A stretch of 64,000 nucleotides of DNA from Bradyrhizobium sp. cir1 (GCF_014198245.1 NZ_JACIHE010000025.1:27180-91179); one strand, 5' to 3'. Shown: positions 1 to 8,499, counted from the first letter of the stretch. Notes: a model not told the origin generated them from the sequence alone. Numbers and translations: made by a program.

Positions 1-1652
1 TTGATGCGGCCCTGAACAACATGAGCCAGGGCCTGTGCATGCTCGATTCGAGCTTGCGCGTCATCGTCTGCAACCGCCGCTACATCGAGATGTACGGCCT
101 GTCGCCCGAACTGGTGAAGCCGGGCGTCTCGATGCGCGAGATCATGGAACACAGTTGCGCGCTCGGCATCCATCCGAACATGACCGGCGCCAAGCTCTAC
201 GCCGATTATGTCGAGCGGCTGCGCGAGGGCGAGCACACGCTGCATCGCCACTTAAGCGACGGCCGCATCATCAAGCTCAATCACAAGCGGATGGAGCATG
301 GCGGCTGGGTCGTCACCTATGAGGACGTCACCGAGCGGCACAAGGCCCAGGCCCGCGTGGCACACATGGCGCGGCACGACTCCCTGACTGACCTGCCCAA
401 CCGCACCCTGTTCCGCGAGAAGATGGGCGAGGGATTGAACCAGGTGGCGATAGCCGGCGGCGCGATGGCGGTGCTGTGCTTCGACCTCGACAATTTCAAG
501 ACCGTCAACGACCGCCTCGGGCATGCCGCCGGCGACCGGCTGCTGCGCTGGGTCGCTGCGCGCCTGAAGGAGAATGTCGGCGAGCACGACACCGTTGCGC
601 GCCTTGGCGGCGACGAATTCGCCGTGCTCCAGCGCGGCCCGCAGCCGCAATCAGCCGAGAAGCTCGCCCGCCGCCTGGTCGAGATCATCGGTCACCCGCC
701 CCCGCTGGAAAGCCAGGCGATCCATGTCGGCGTCTCCGTCGGCATCGCGATCGCGCCCGATCACGGCCTGGACGCCGACGAGCTGATGAAATGCGCCGAC
801 CTTGCGCTGTACCAGGCCAAGGCCAAGGGGCGCGGCGCCCACCAGCTGTTCGAGCCCGAGATGGAGGAAGAGGCGCGCAGCCGGCACGCGCTGGAGCACG
901 ATCTGCGCGGCGCGCTGGAGTCCAACCAATTCCATCTGGTGTTCCAGCCGCAGGTGCGGCTCGCTTCATCCGAACTTACCGGCTTCGAAGCGCTGCTGCG
1001 CTGGAAGCATCCCTCACGCGGCTTGGTCTCGCCCGCCGAGTTCATCCCGATCGCCGAGGAGAACGGGCTGATCGTTCCGATCGGCGAATGGGTGCTGCGC
1101 ACGGCCTGTGCCACTGCAGCATCCTGGCCCGACGTCACTGTTGCAGTGAACCTCTCGCCGGTGCAATTCCGCTCCCGCGGGCTGGTGGCGTTGGTGACGA
1201 GCGCGCTTGCGGAAGCCGGCCTGCCGCCGCAGCGGCTCGAGCTCGAGGTCACCGAGACGGCGCTGCTCGACGACAGCGAGGCAACGATCGAGATCCTGCA
1301 CCAGCTCCGCGCCCTCGGCGTGCGCGTCAGCCTCGACGATTTCGGCGTCGGCTATTCGTCGCTGAGCTATTTGCGCAAGTTTCCGTTCGACCGCATCAAG
1401 ATCGACCGCTCCTTCGTCGGCACGCTCGGCGAAAGCCCGGAGAGTGTCGCGATCGTCCGCACCATCGCAAGCCTCGGCTCCGTGCTCAGCGTCGAGACCA
1501 CGGCCGAGGGCGTGGAGACCGAGGAGCAACTCGACTTCGTGCGCGAATGCGGCTGCACCGCGGTGCAGGGCTATTATTTCGGCAAGCCGTGCCCTGCAGC
1601 GGAGGTCGGCGGCACCATCGAGACGCTGAACGCGGTCCGGCGCGTGGCGTAG
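1..1652 (+). CDS. PAS-GGDEF-EAL cyclic-di-GMP protein (5' end cut by window edge)
   Basis: Bifunctional-type c-di-GMP signalling protein. The open frame runs in from the left edge, so the true start lies outside; the first internal Met is at 21. Counting from that Met, a PAS-like sensor domain covers about residues 1-105, with the typical NMSQGLCMLD opening. The GGDEF domain follows, with an intact GGDEF signature near 196-200. The EAL domain starts near 320 with EALLRW, followed by the DDFG and KIDRSF motifs. The RxxD inhibitory site expected five residues before GGDEF reads GEHD, so product inhibition at that site is unlikely. Both cyclase and phosphodiesterase centres look intact. No transmembrane segment is visible in the part present, suggesting a cytoplasmic enzyme, though the missing N-terminus could change that. 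Confidence 0.93.
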   Translation, partial: DAALNNMSQGLCMLDSSLRVIVCNRRYIEMYGLSPELVKPGVSMREIMEHSCALGIHPNMTGAKLYADYVERLREGEHTLHRHLSDGRIIKLNHKRMEHGGWVVTYEDVTERHKAQARVAHMARHDSLTDLPNRTLFREKMGEGLNQVAIAGGAMAVLCFDLDNFKTVNDRLGHAAGDRLLRWVAARLKENVGEHDTVARLGGDEFAVLQRGPQPQSAEKLARRLVEIIGHPPPLESQAIHVGVSVGIAIAPDHGLDADELMKCADLALYQAKAKGRGAHQLFEPEMEEEARSRHALEHDLRGALESNQFHLVFQPQVRLASSELTGFEALLRWKHPSRGLVSPAEFIPIAEENGLIVPIGEWVLRTACATAASWPDVTVAVNLSPVQFRSRGLVALVTSALAEAGLPPQRLELEVTETALLDDSEATIEILHQLRALGVRVSLDDFGVGYSSLSYLRKFPFDRIKIDRSFVGTLGESPESVAIVRTIASLGSVLSVETTAEGVETEEQLDFVRECGCTAVQGYYFGKPCPAAEVGGTIETLNAVRRVA

Positions 1653-1857
1653 GGGCTTTCAGGCCTCCTCAAATTCCGCGTCTCGGCACACCTCCAAACG
1701 ACCAATTGTCGCACGCCTCGTTTCCGCGGGGGTCGCGGCCTCGCCCATGCGGGCGATCCACTCAATGCGCTTTTCTTCTCCGGTGATTTCGGGGACAATC
1801 TCCTCATAACAATGAGAAACGGCGGTCCAACGAGTCCGCTGGGAGGGAGGTATTTCG

Positions 1858-2832
1858 ATGTCGCGATACGGGCTGAAGACGATTGCCTTTGCCGCCATGC
1901 AGGTTGTGGGCGCATTGCTCGCGACCGCCGCCAACGCGCAGGACTATCCCACAAAGCCGGTCACGCTGATCGTGCCGTGGCCGGCCGGCGGCTCGACCGA
2001 TATCTCGATGCGCGCCATCGCCGACAGCGCCTCGAAGGTGCTGGGGCAGCCGATCGTGATCGACAACAAGGCCGGTGGCGGCGGCACGGTCGGTCCTGCG
2101 ACCATGGCCGCCGCGGCGAAGCCGGACGGCTACACCATCTCGCAGATTCCGATCACCGTGTTCCGCCTCCCCCTGATGCAGGAGGTGTCATGGGATCCGG
2201 CGAAGGACTTCACCTATATCGTCCACCTCACCGGCTATACGTTCGGCGTGACCACCAGCGCGGAGTCGCAGTTCAAGTCCTGGAAGGACGTGGTCGAGTT
2301 CGCGAAGGCGAACCCGGGCAAGGTGACCTATGCGACGCCCGGCACCGGTACCTCGCTGCATGTCGGCATGGAGCAGATCGCGGCGATGTCCGGCATCAAG
2401 CTCACCCAGGTGCCGTTCAAGGGCGGCGCCGAGACCAACGCGGCCGTGCTGGGACAGCACACGATGCTGCAGGCGGATTCGACGGGCTGGCGGCCGCTGG
2501 TCGACGCCGGCAAGCTGCGGCTGCTGATGGTGTGGACCGGCGCGCGATCGCCGAACTATCCCGATGTGCCGACGCTGAAGGAGCTCGGCTATCCCATGGT
2601 CTATGATTCCCCGTTCGGCATCGCGGGACCGAAGGGCATGGATCCAAAGATCGTCGCCAAGCTGCACGACGCCTTCAAGAAGGCGGTCGAGGATCCCGCG
2701 GTGATCGCCACGCTCGCCAAGTACGACATGGTGCCGAACTACAAGAACACCGACGACTACAAGAAGTTCGTCGTCGAGGTCACGGAGTCCGAGCGCAAGG
2801 TGATCGACACGCTTGGGCTCGCGAAGAAGTAG
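1858..2832 (+). CDS. tctC: Tripartite tricarboxylate transporter substrate-binding protein (TctC/Bug family)
   Basis: Periplasmic solute-binding protein of 324 residues, the usual Bug-family length. A Sec signal peptide covers about residues 1-27, with cleavage predicted after TAANA. The mature protein opens with the family pattern YPTKPVTLIVPWPAGGSTD. The Asp of GGSTD and the later PYGTPGTGTS-like region are where Bug proteins contact the carboxylate ligand. It is first in a three-gene unit with tctB and tctA, all on the plus strand, so it captures a carboxylated substrate for the TctAB channel. The ligand cannot be read from sequence: citrate, other di/tricarboxylates or aromatic acids are all possible. 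A palindromic repeat separates it from tctB, which could allow it to be expressed more strongly than the membrane subunits. Confidence 0.93.
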   Translation: MSRYGLKTIAFAAMQVVGALLATAANAQDYPTKPVTLIVPWPAGGSTDISMRAIADSASKVLGQPIVIDNKAGGGGTVGPATMAAAAKPDGYTISQIPITVFRLPLMQEVSWDPAKDFTYIVHLTGYTFGVTTSAESQFKSWKDVVEFAKANPGKVTYATPGTGTSLHVGMEQIAAMSGIKLTQVPFKGGAETNAAVLGQHTMLQADSTGWRPLVDAGKLRLLMVWTGARSPNYPDVPTLKELGYPMVYDSPFGIAGPKGMDPKIVAKLHDAFKKAVEDPAVIATLAKYDMVPNYKNTDDYKKFVVEVTESERKVIDTLGLAKK

Positions 2833-2856
2833 AGTTCTGCTGCCACACATGCCGGC

Positions 2857-2960
2857 GTCATCCTGAGGCGCGAGCCGCACTTGCGGCTCGCTTCGAAGGA
2901 TGGACACGGGCACCGTCGCCCTTCGAGGGCCGCGCTGCGCTTCGCCACCTCAGGACGACG
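2857..2960. repeat. Palindromic intergenic element, CCTGAGG type
   Basis: Mosaic of short inverted repeats. It opens with GTCATCCTGAGG and closes with the complementary CCTCAGGACGAC. The inner segments GCGAGCCGCACTTGCGGCTCGC and CGAAGGATG / CCTTCGAGG form further stems. It sits between tctC and tctB. A second copy of the same family is at 57619-57745. Confidence 0.8.
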
Positions 2961-2980
2961 GTGATCCGAGAGCATTCCAG

Positions 2981-3466
2981 ATGAGAGATCAAACCAACGT
3001 CAAACTCCGCCTCTCCAATTCCGAGCTCTGGGGCGGGCTGATCGGGCTCGCACTCGGCGGCTTCGTGATCTGGTCGGGGCTGAAGCTGAAGCTCGGCACC
3101 ATCAACGATCCCGGCTCCGGCTATGTGCTGTTCTACACGGGCATCCTGATGTGCGTGTTCGCGGGCTCCATCATCATCTCGGCGATCACCGAGGGCGGCC
3201 CGACGCTGGCCTCGCGCTGGGAGAACGTGCGCTGGAGCAAGCCGCTCCTCGTCATCGCCTGCCTTGCGGCGTTCTCCTTCGCGCTGGAGCCGCTGGGATT
3301 CTTGCTGTCGTCGATCCCGTTGCTGCTGCTGTTGCTGCGCCTGATTGATCCGGTGCGCTGGACGCTGGCGATCCCGATCGCCGTGCTGGTGCCATCAGGC
3401 ATGTGGTGGGTGCTCAAGCGGCTGCTCTTGATCCAGCTGCCCTCAGGCCTGTTCGGGATCGGCTGA
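2981..3466 (+). CDS. tctB: Tripartite tricarboxylate transporter small membrane subunit (TctB)
   Basis: Small inner-membrane subunit of the TctABC secondary transporter, 161 residues. The start ATG at 2981 has GAGAG about seven bases upstream. An in-frame upstream start at 2900 would translate the preceding palindromic repeat and is rejected. Four hydrophobic segments are visible, at about residues 15-33, 45-66, 87-118 and 121-145, matching the four-helix TctB fold. It lies 4 bases before tctA, indicating co-transcription and probably coupled translation. TctB sequences are poorly conserved in general, so the assignment rests on size, topology and position between tctC and tctA. Confidence 0.9.
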   Translation: MRDQTNVKLRLSNSELWGGLIGLALGGFVIWSGLKLKLGTINDPGSGYVLFYTGILMCVFAGSIIISAITEGGPTLASRWENVRWSKPLLVIACLAAFSFALEPLGFLLSSIPLLLLLLRLIDPVRWTLAIPIAVLVPSGMWWVLKRLLLIQLPSGLFGIG

Positions 3467-3470
3467 CCGC

Positions 3471-4979
3471 ATGGATACGCTTGTCAACGTCGCACATGGG
3501 TTCGGCGTCGCACTGCTGCCGATCAACCTGCTCTACTGCTTCATCGGCGTCTTCATCGGCACGCTGGTCGGCGTGCTGCCCGGCATCGGGCCGATCTCGG
3601 CGATGTCGCTGCTGCTGCCGGTGACGCTGTCGGGCACGCCGGAATCCGGCATCATCATGATGGCCGGCATCTATTACGGCTCGATGTATGGCGGCTCGAC
3701 CACCTCGATCCTGGTCAACATCCCCGGCGAAGCGGCCTCCGTCGTCACCTGCATCGACGGCCACCAGATGGCGAAGCAGGGCCGCGCCGGCCCTGCACTC
3801 GGCATCTCCGCCTTCGGCTCCTTCATCGCCGGCACGTTCGCGCTGGTCGCCTTGATGCTGGTGGCCCCAAAGCTCGCCAGCATCGCGATCGCGTTCGGCC
3901 CGGCCGAGTATTTCAGCCTGATGGTGCTCGGCCTCGTCGTGCTCACCTTCCTGACCCAGGGCTCGATGCCGAAGGCGCTGCTGATGGCCTGCATCGGCGT
4001 CGTGCTCGGCCTGATCGGGCTCGACAGCATCACGGCACAGCCGCGCCTCACCTTCGGCCGCATGGAGCTGATCGACGGCATCGGTCTCGTGCCCGTGGTG
4101 ATGGGCCTGTTCGGCGTTGCCGAGGTGCTGCTCAACACCGAGCAGGCGATCAAGCGCGACATCATCAACGCCAAGATCACACATCTGTTGCCAACCAAGG
4201 CCGATTGGCAAGCCAGCACCGGCCCCGTGGCGCGCGGCACGCTGCTCGGCTTCCTGCTCGGTATTCTGCCGGGCGGCGGCGCGGTGGTCGCCTCGTTTGC
4301 ATCCTATGCGCTGGAGAAGCGGCTGTCGAAAACGCCGGAGCGTTTTGGTCATGGCGCAATCGAAGGCGTCGCGGGACCGGAATCCGCGAACAACGCGGCG
4401 GCCGGCGGCGCGTTCATTCCGCTGATGACGCTGGGCATCCCGCCGAACGTGGTGATGGCGCTGCTGCTCGGGGCCTTCGTCATCCACGGCCTGCAGCCGG
4501 GCCCGCTGCTGATCACGCAAAACCCCGGCCTGTTCTGGGGCATCGTCGCCAGCATGTATATCGGCAACGTCATGCTGCTGATCCTCAACCTGCCGATGAT
4601 CGGCATGTGGGTGCAGCTCTTGAAGCTGCCCTACAACATCCTGTTCCCCCTGATCATCCTGTTCACGATCCTCGGCGTGTACTGCTCGAGCAACAACGTG
4701 TTCGACGTCTATGTGATGATCGCGTTCGGCATCATCGGCTATTTCATGCGCAAGCTCGGCTACGAGCCGGCGCCATTGGTGCTTGCCTTCGTGCTCGGAC
4801 CGATGCTGGAGAACAATCTGCGCAAGTCGCTGATCCTGTCGCAGGGCGATCTCTGGACTTTCGTGCAGCGGCCGATCTCGGCGGCGTGCCTTTCGCTTGC
4901 ACTGGTGCTGCTGATCGCGCCGCTGCTGCCCGCACTGCGCAAGAAGCGCGAGCTGGTGGCGCTGGATGAGGGGGCGTGA
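3471..4979 (+). CDS. tctA: Tripartite tricarboxylate transporter large permease (TctA)
   Basis: Polytopic inner-membrane permease of 502 residues, the normal TctA length, with about 11-12 hydrophobic helices. The family-typical N-terminal stretch LPGIGPISAMSLLLPVT is present, as are the GSMYGGSTTSIL segment and the second-repeat motif GIPPNVVMALLLGAF. It forms the translocation pathway driven by an ion gradient, receiving substrate from TctC. It starts 4 bases after tctB, and its Shine-Dalgarno is weak (GGGATCGG overlapping the end of tctB), which fits translational coupling. A D-family palindromic element follows the stop codon. Confidence 0.95.
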   Translation: MDTLVNVAHGFGVALLPINLLYCFIGVFIGTLVGVLPGIGPISAMSLLLPVTLSGTPESGIIMMAGIYYGSMYGGSTTSILVNIPGEAASVVTCIDGHQMAKQGRAGPALGISAFGSFIAGTFALVALMLVAPKLASIAIAFGPAEYFSLMVLGLVVLTFLTQGSMPKALLMACIGVVLGLIGLDSITAQPRLTFGRMELIDGIGLVPVVMGLFGVAEVLLNTEQAIKRDIINAKITHLLPTKADWQASTGPVARGTLLGFLLGILPGGGAVVASFASYALEKRLSKTPERFGHGAIEGVAGPESANNAAAGGAFIPLMTLGIPPNVVMALLLGAFVIHGLQPGPLLITQNPGLFWGIVASMYIGNVMLLILNLPMIGMWVQLLKLPYNILFPLIILFTILGVYCSSNNVFDVYVMIAFGIIGYFMRKLGYEPAPLVLAFVLGPMLENNLRKSLILSQGDLWTFVQRPISAACLSLALVLLIAPLLPALRKKRELVALDEGA

Positions 4980-5016
4980 AGGGCGCAATTGCCCCTCGCC
5001 GCTCCGATCAAGCTTC

Positions 5017-5096
5017 GTAGGGTGGGCAAAGGCGCGGATGCGCCGTGCCCACCATCTCTCTATGGTGGGCACGCTTCCGCTTTGCCCACCCTGCGG
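5017..5096. repeat. Palindromic intergenic element, GTAGGGTGGGCAAAG type
   Basis: Inverted repeat opening with GTAGGGTGGGCAAAGGCGC and closing with GCTTTGCCCACCCT. The centre holds CGTGCCCACCAT facing ATGGTGGGCACG. It lies between convergent tctA (plus) and the marR gene (minus), so it could act as a two-way transcription terminator. Sister copies are at 18967-19070, 36501-36599 and 57760-57855. Confidence 0.85.
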
Positions 5097-5121
5097 CGTC
5101 TGCGCAAGAGGCACGGCGCGA

Positions 5122-5586
5122 TCACCCCTCGCCGGTCCCTTCAAGCCGATCGCGCAGAGCGCCAATCACGCGATGGGCCGCCTCGATCTCCTTCACTGAC
5201 AGACCATCCGCCAGGCCGTTGACCCATGGGGTCTGCAGGCGGCTGGCGGCGTCAGAGATCTGCCTGCCCTTGTCGGTGAGCACGACGAGCTGCGCCCGGC
5301 GGTGATGCGGATTGGTCTCGAACGCAACGAGGCCATCCCGCTCGAGATCGTTGACGATCCGCTGCACATTCTGGCGGTTGGCGCCGAGATTGCGCGCCAG
5401 CCAGGCCACGGGCTCCGGGCGCTCGGCAGCGACGATCGCCCCCAGAATCTGCCAGCGCGCGCTGGTGAGGCCGAGCGAGGCGACCAGCCGATCACCGGCG
5501 GTCAGGAGCAGGCCGTTGACCCGGAACAGGTCGAGAATGAAGCCGGTCATGGCCTCGCCCGCCGGGGTCCGCTTGATCTTGGTCAT
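5122..5586 (-). CDS. MarR-family transcriptional regulator
   Basis: Winged-helix regulator of 154 residues. Residues about 33-100 hold the MarR helix-turn-helix: TSARWQILGAIVAAE, then ANRQNVQRIVNDLERDGLV as recognition helix and wing, then the basic wing HHRRAQLVVLTDKGR. It is transcribed away from the small monooxygenase-fold gene at 5684. The 97 bp between them carry five TGACA/TGTCA half-sites, an arrangement typical of a MarR protein that represses itself and its divergent target. The inducing ligand is not deducible. Confidence 0.9.
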   Translation of the reverse strand: MTKIKRTPAGEAMTGFILDLFRVNGLLLTAGDRLVASLGLTSARWQILGAIVAAERPEPVAWLARNLGANRQNVQRIVNDLERDGLVAFETNPHHRRAQLVVLTDKGRQISDAASRLQTPWVNGLADGLSVKEIEAAHRVIGALRDRLEGTGEG

Positions 5587-5605
5587 TTGTTGCGATTGTT
5601 CCGTA

Positions 5606-5653
5606 TTGACATCATCATGTCAAATATCTATGTCAGGTATTGTCAAACTGACA
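5606..5653. promoter_or_regulatory. Candidate MarR operator: TGACA/TGTCA half-site cluster
   Basis: The palindrome TTGACAT-catc-ATGTCAA occupies 5606-5623. Further half-sites are TGTCA at 5631-5635, TGTCA at 5641-5645 and TGACA at 5649-5653, the last two forming a second inverted repeat with a 3-bp spacer. TTGACA at 5606-5611 could also serve as a -35 box for the gene at 5684. The position between divergent genes and the symmetry support an operator; binding itself is inferred. Confidence 0.6.
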
Positions 5654-5683
5654 TGATGATACCAACTTAAACGGAGTGATGCC

Positions 5684-6052
5684 ATGCCCGAGATGCGTCC
5701 GCTCGACCCGACTTTCCCGATCGACCGCCAGATCGCGCTCGACGCCGGGCCCGTGGTGCTGGTCAATTTGTTCACGCTGGATGCCGCCGATGAACAGAGG
5801 TTCCTGAAGAACTGGCAGGACGATGCCGCCTTCATGAAGCGGCAACCGGGTTTCATCTCGACCCAGCTCCACCGCGCAGTCGGCGACAATCCGACCTACC
5901 TCAACTACGCGGTCTGGGAGTCCAATGCGCACTTCCGTGCGGCGTTCACCCACCCGGAGTTTCGCGCGAAGATCGCGGACTACCCCGCATCCGCCGTCGC
6001 AAGCCCGCATCTGTTTCAGAAGGTCGCGGTAGCCGGCATTTGCGTGGCATAG
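5684..6052 (+). CDS. Antibiotic-biosynthesis-monooxygenase (ABM) fold protein
   Basis: Small cytoplasmic protein of 122 residues with the ferredoxin-like ABM fold. Residues about 23-100 contain VVLVNLFTLDAADEQRFLKNW, the helix leading to QPGFISTQLHR, and NYAVWESNAHFRAAF, the standard order of ABM elements. Such proteins act as cofactor-independent quinone-forming monooxygenases, haem-degrading enzymes or non-catalytic dimers; sequence alone does not say which. GGAGTG stands six bases before the ATG. It is divergent from the MarR gene at 5122-5586 across a shared operator region, so its expression is probably ligand-induced. Confidence 0.85.
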   Translation: MPEMRPLDPTFPIDRQIALDAGPVVLVNLFTLDAADEQRFLKNWQDDAAFMKRQPGFISTQLHRAVGDNPTYLNYAVWESNAHFRAAFTHPEFRAKIADYPASAVASPHLFQKVAVAGICVA

Positions 6053-6060
6053 CCGCCAAC

Positions 6061-6166
6061 GTAGGGGGGATTAGCCGAAGGCGTAATCCACCTTTTCTCG
6101 TGCGGCGACAGACGTGGTGGGTTACGCCGCCGGTCTGCGCTTCGCGCAGCCGCCTGCTAACCCACC
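6061..6166. repeat. Palindromic intergenic element, GTAGGG/GGTTACGCC type
   Basis: Starts GTAGGGGGGATTAGCC and contains GGCGTAATCCACC facing GGTGGGTTACGCC, with a CTGCGCTTCGCGCAG hairpin near the right end and a final CTAACCCACC. It lies between convergent genes (5684 plus strand, 6176 minus strand), so a terminator role is possible. Related copy at 46477-46590. Confidence 0.8.
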
Positions 6167-6175
6167 TTTCACACC

Positions 6176-7912
6176 TCAGCCCGCCGCCGGCAATACACTG
6201 TCCGCCGCCACGCCCCACGGGCGCTCGGCTGAGGCGAGCCCGATCAGGCGGCCCTGGATGTAGTCGCAACCCCAGTCGCGCAGCATGTTTGCGGCTTCTT
6301 CATCCTGCACCCATTCGGCGACGGTCTTGATGTCGAGGCGGCGGGCGAGGTCGATCAGCGTCTGCACGAAGGCGCGGTCGTCGGCGGAGTGCGTGATGTT
6401 CTGCACGAAGGCGCCGTCGATCTTGACGATGTCGACGCCGAGCTTGCGCAAGTTGCGGAACGAGGTGTAGCCGGCGCCGAAATCGTCGATGGCGATGCGG
6501 CTGCCGAAATTCTTCAGCCGCGTGACGAAGCCGCGCACGTCATCAATGTCCTGGATGGCGACCGTCTCGGTGATCTCGACGATCAACCGCTCGGCGACCC
6601 CGGGATGGGCCAGCATCAGCGACTCGATGCCCGCCCACCAGTCCGGATCCATGGTGGTGTCGGGCGAGATATTAAGGCTGAGACTGACGTCGGGTGCGGC
6701 CGCGAGCTCGGCGACCACGAGCTCGAGCACGCGGTGATCGACCAGGCGGATGAGGCCGAGCCGCTCGGCGACCGGCACGATGTCGGGCGCGAGCAGCACT
6801 TGGCCGTCGCCCTGGTCCATCCGCACCAGGCATTCGTGGAATGCGCGCTGGCGCGAGACGGCTGCGACCACCGGCTCATAGGCGAGCTTGATGCGGCGCT
6901 CGTTCAGCGCTGTCACGATCTCGTCGGTGACGCGGATGTTGACGCGGCGCTGCGCGTCGCGCGTGGCGTCCGGACGCCAGGCCGCGAACGAGCCGGCGCG
7001 GCGGCGTTTTGCGGCGTCCAGCGTCTCATGGGCGCGATTGACCGCTTCATCGGTGTTGCGGGCATAGCGCGGCAGACTGACCGCGCCGATCGAGGCGGTG
7101 ACCGAGACCGGACCGGATTTCGTCGGCACCACCTCGTCCCGGATGCCCGCGAGGAAACGCTCGGCAGCGACGTTCATGTCGTCGACGGTGCAGTTCTTCA
7201 GGATCAGGCCGAACTTGTTGCCGGAGAAGCGCCCGAGCACGTCGCCGCCGCGCAGGCGCGCGCGGATGCGCTTGGCGATGTCGAGGATGACGGCGTCGGC
7301 AACATCGAAGCCGAAAGCGTCGTTGACGCGGGCGAGGTGATCGATGCCGACCAGCATGAAGGCCGCTGTCGAGCGGAAGCGGGTCGTCTCCTCGATCGCC
7401 TCGGCCAGCGCCGCGATCAGATGGGAGCGGTTGAGCTCGCCGGTCAGCGGGTCGAGCCGGGCCAGTTTGGTCAATTCCTCGTCACGGGCGTGGCGCTCAT
7501 TGTTGATGCGGACGGAGCCGATCGCACGCGTGGGGCGGCCATCGGGGCCGGCGAACCAGCGGCCGGTCTCCTCGATCCAGATCACGGGGTCGGAGGCGCT
7601 CATGCGCACGCCGTACTCGATGCGGTAGGGCGTGCCGTCGGCGCCGTGCACGGGGAAGGTCTGCGCCAGCGCGGCGGTCCGCAGCGACTGCGCGGGCTCG
7701 ATCAGCTTGGCGAATTCGGTGCCGGTCGCGAGCCGCTCGGCGGGGATGCCGGGAAAGACGGCGCTGACCTGCTCACCCCAGACGATGGCATCGCTGGCGA
7801 TATCCCAGGCGAACACAGCCTGGCCGAGGGCGGCCAGGATGTCGGAGGCTTGCGGCAATGCGGGGGTCAAAATCGCCTCATTTCGGGACAGCGGGGAGTC
7901 CTGAGCCGGCAC
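6176..7912 (-). CDS. PAS-GGDEF-EAL protein with degenerate GGDEF and probably active EAL
   Basis: A c-di-GMP signalling protein of 578 residues. Residues about 20-140 look like a PAS_3 sensor (AVFAWDIASDAIVWGEQV, later GRPTRAIGSVRINNERHARDEELTK). The cyclase domain begins at LARLDPLTGELNR, but its signature reads SGNKF instead of GGDEF, so synthesis is unlikely. Exactly five residues before it is RGGD, a match to the RxxD inhibitory c-di-GMP site. The EAL domain reads ECLVRM at the signature, keeping the metal-binding Glu. Its other catalytic positions are present: SLNIS, EITET, IDDFGAGYTS, VKID, the Glu of AEW and the Gln of YIQG. A phosphodiesterase regulated through its dead cyclase domain is the best reading. 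No membrane segment is visible. Confidence 0.93.
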   Translation of the reverse strand: MPAQDSPLSRNEAILTPALPQASDILAALGQAVFAWDIASDAIVWGEQVSAVFPGIPAERLATGTEFAKLIEPAQSLRTAALAQTFPVHGADGTPYRIEYGVRMSASDPVIWIEETGRWFAGPDGRPTRAIGSVRINNERHARDEELTKLARLDPLTGELNRSHLIAALAEAIEETTRFRSTAAFMLVGIDHLARVNDAFGFDVADAVILDIAKRIRARLRGGDVLGRFSGNKFGLILKNCTVDDMNVAAERFLAGIRDEVVPTKSGPVSVTASIGAVSLPRYARNTDEAVNRAHETLDAAKRRRAGSFAAWRPDATRDAQRRVNIRVTDEIVTALNERRIKLAYEPVVAAVSRQRAFHECLVRMDQGDGQVLLAPDIVPVAERLGLIRLVDHRVLELVVAELAAAPDVSLSLNISPDTTMDPDWWAGIESLMLAHPGVAERLIVEITETVAIQDIDDVRGFVTRLKNFGSRIAIDDFGAGYTSFRNLRKLGVDIVKIDGAFVQNITHSADDRAFVQTLIDLARRLDIKTVAEWVQDEEAANMLRDWGCDYIQGRLIGLASAERPWGVAADSVLPAAG

Positions 7913-8087
7913 AGGATAGAGCCAGATTCGCCCTCGACCCTAGGCAAAGTTGATAAACAATTTGGAAACCACGTTGTGAAGTGAGAAGGGAACCAAACCG
8001 GCCCGCCCGGCATAGGCCTTGCGAGTACTGACACGCACCGGCGCCCGCGTCCCGAAACGCGACAGTGTCGGATCAACGGTGATCGCG

Positions 8088-8348
8088 ATGTTGAGTACTG
8101 ATCGAGCGGAAGAGGCGGCAGGCAGCATGGGCACGGCCCTGGTGCCGCTGATCCCGACCGTGCAATGGCTCCACAAGGTGCCGCTGCCCCGCCCCGATTC
8201 GAGCTTCGTCACCCAGCTGATCGCCAATGCCGAGCACCTGCCCCAGGCCAGCCGGCTCCGCCGCGCCTCGTCCGAGGATGCGCGGATGGCCTATGGCAGC
8301 AAGCGCCCGCTCGGAAGCGTCACCGCGCGCACGCGGCAGGTGGCTTGA
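8088..8348 (+). CDS. Small uncharacterised protein
   Basis: Open frame of 86 residues starting at ATG 8088 and ending just before a palindromic repeat. The protein is basic. Its middle, PRPDSSFVTQLIANAEHLPQ, followed by RRASSEDARMAYGS, reads like a genuine coding sequence, and I recall similar PRPDS-x-FVTQLIA small proteins in rhizobia, though not confidently. There are no membrane segments or catalytic motifs. No strong Shine-Dalgarno precedes 8088; an in-frame start at 8019 is also possible. Function unknown. It is divergent from the GGDEF-EAL gene upstream. Confidence 0.55.
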   Translation: MLSTDRAEEAAGSMGTALVPLIPTVQWLHKVPLPRPDSSFVTQLIANAEHLPQASRLRRASSEDARMAYGSKRPLGSVTARTRQVA

Positions 8349-8370
8349 TAAGCAGGAGATCGCGCTTCAC

Positions 8371-8499
8371 CTCGCCCCGCTTGCGGGGAGAGGTCGATCG
8401 CGAAGCGATCGGGTGAGGGGGACTCTCCGCGAGTCCAACTCTCACCATCCCCGTGGAGACTCCCCCTCACCCCAACCCTCTCCCCGCAAGCGGGGCGAG
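8371..8499. repeat. Palindromic intergenic element, CTCGCCCCGCTTGCGGGG type
   Basis: Terminal inverted repeat CTCGCCCCGCTTGCGGGG against CCCCGCAAGCGGGGCGAG. An inner GGTGAGGGGGACTCTCC faces GGAGACTCCCCCTCACC, and a small hairpin GATCGCGAAGCGATC lies on the left. It lies between the small gene at 8088 and the convergent membrane-protein gene at 8536. The same family recurs at 32076-32208. Confidence 0.88.

Noticed and set aside
3414..5165. 583-codon open frame antisense to tctA
   Set aside because: It is a GC-rich shadow of tctA: His/Arg/Gln/Asp-rich with no domain, whereas the plus-strand frame gives a clean TctA.
8023..8101. GAGTACTGA occurring at 8023-8031 and 8093-8101
   Set aside because: Two copies of 9 bp in 79 bp near divergent genes might be a binding site, but one lies inside the coding region and there is no further support.
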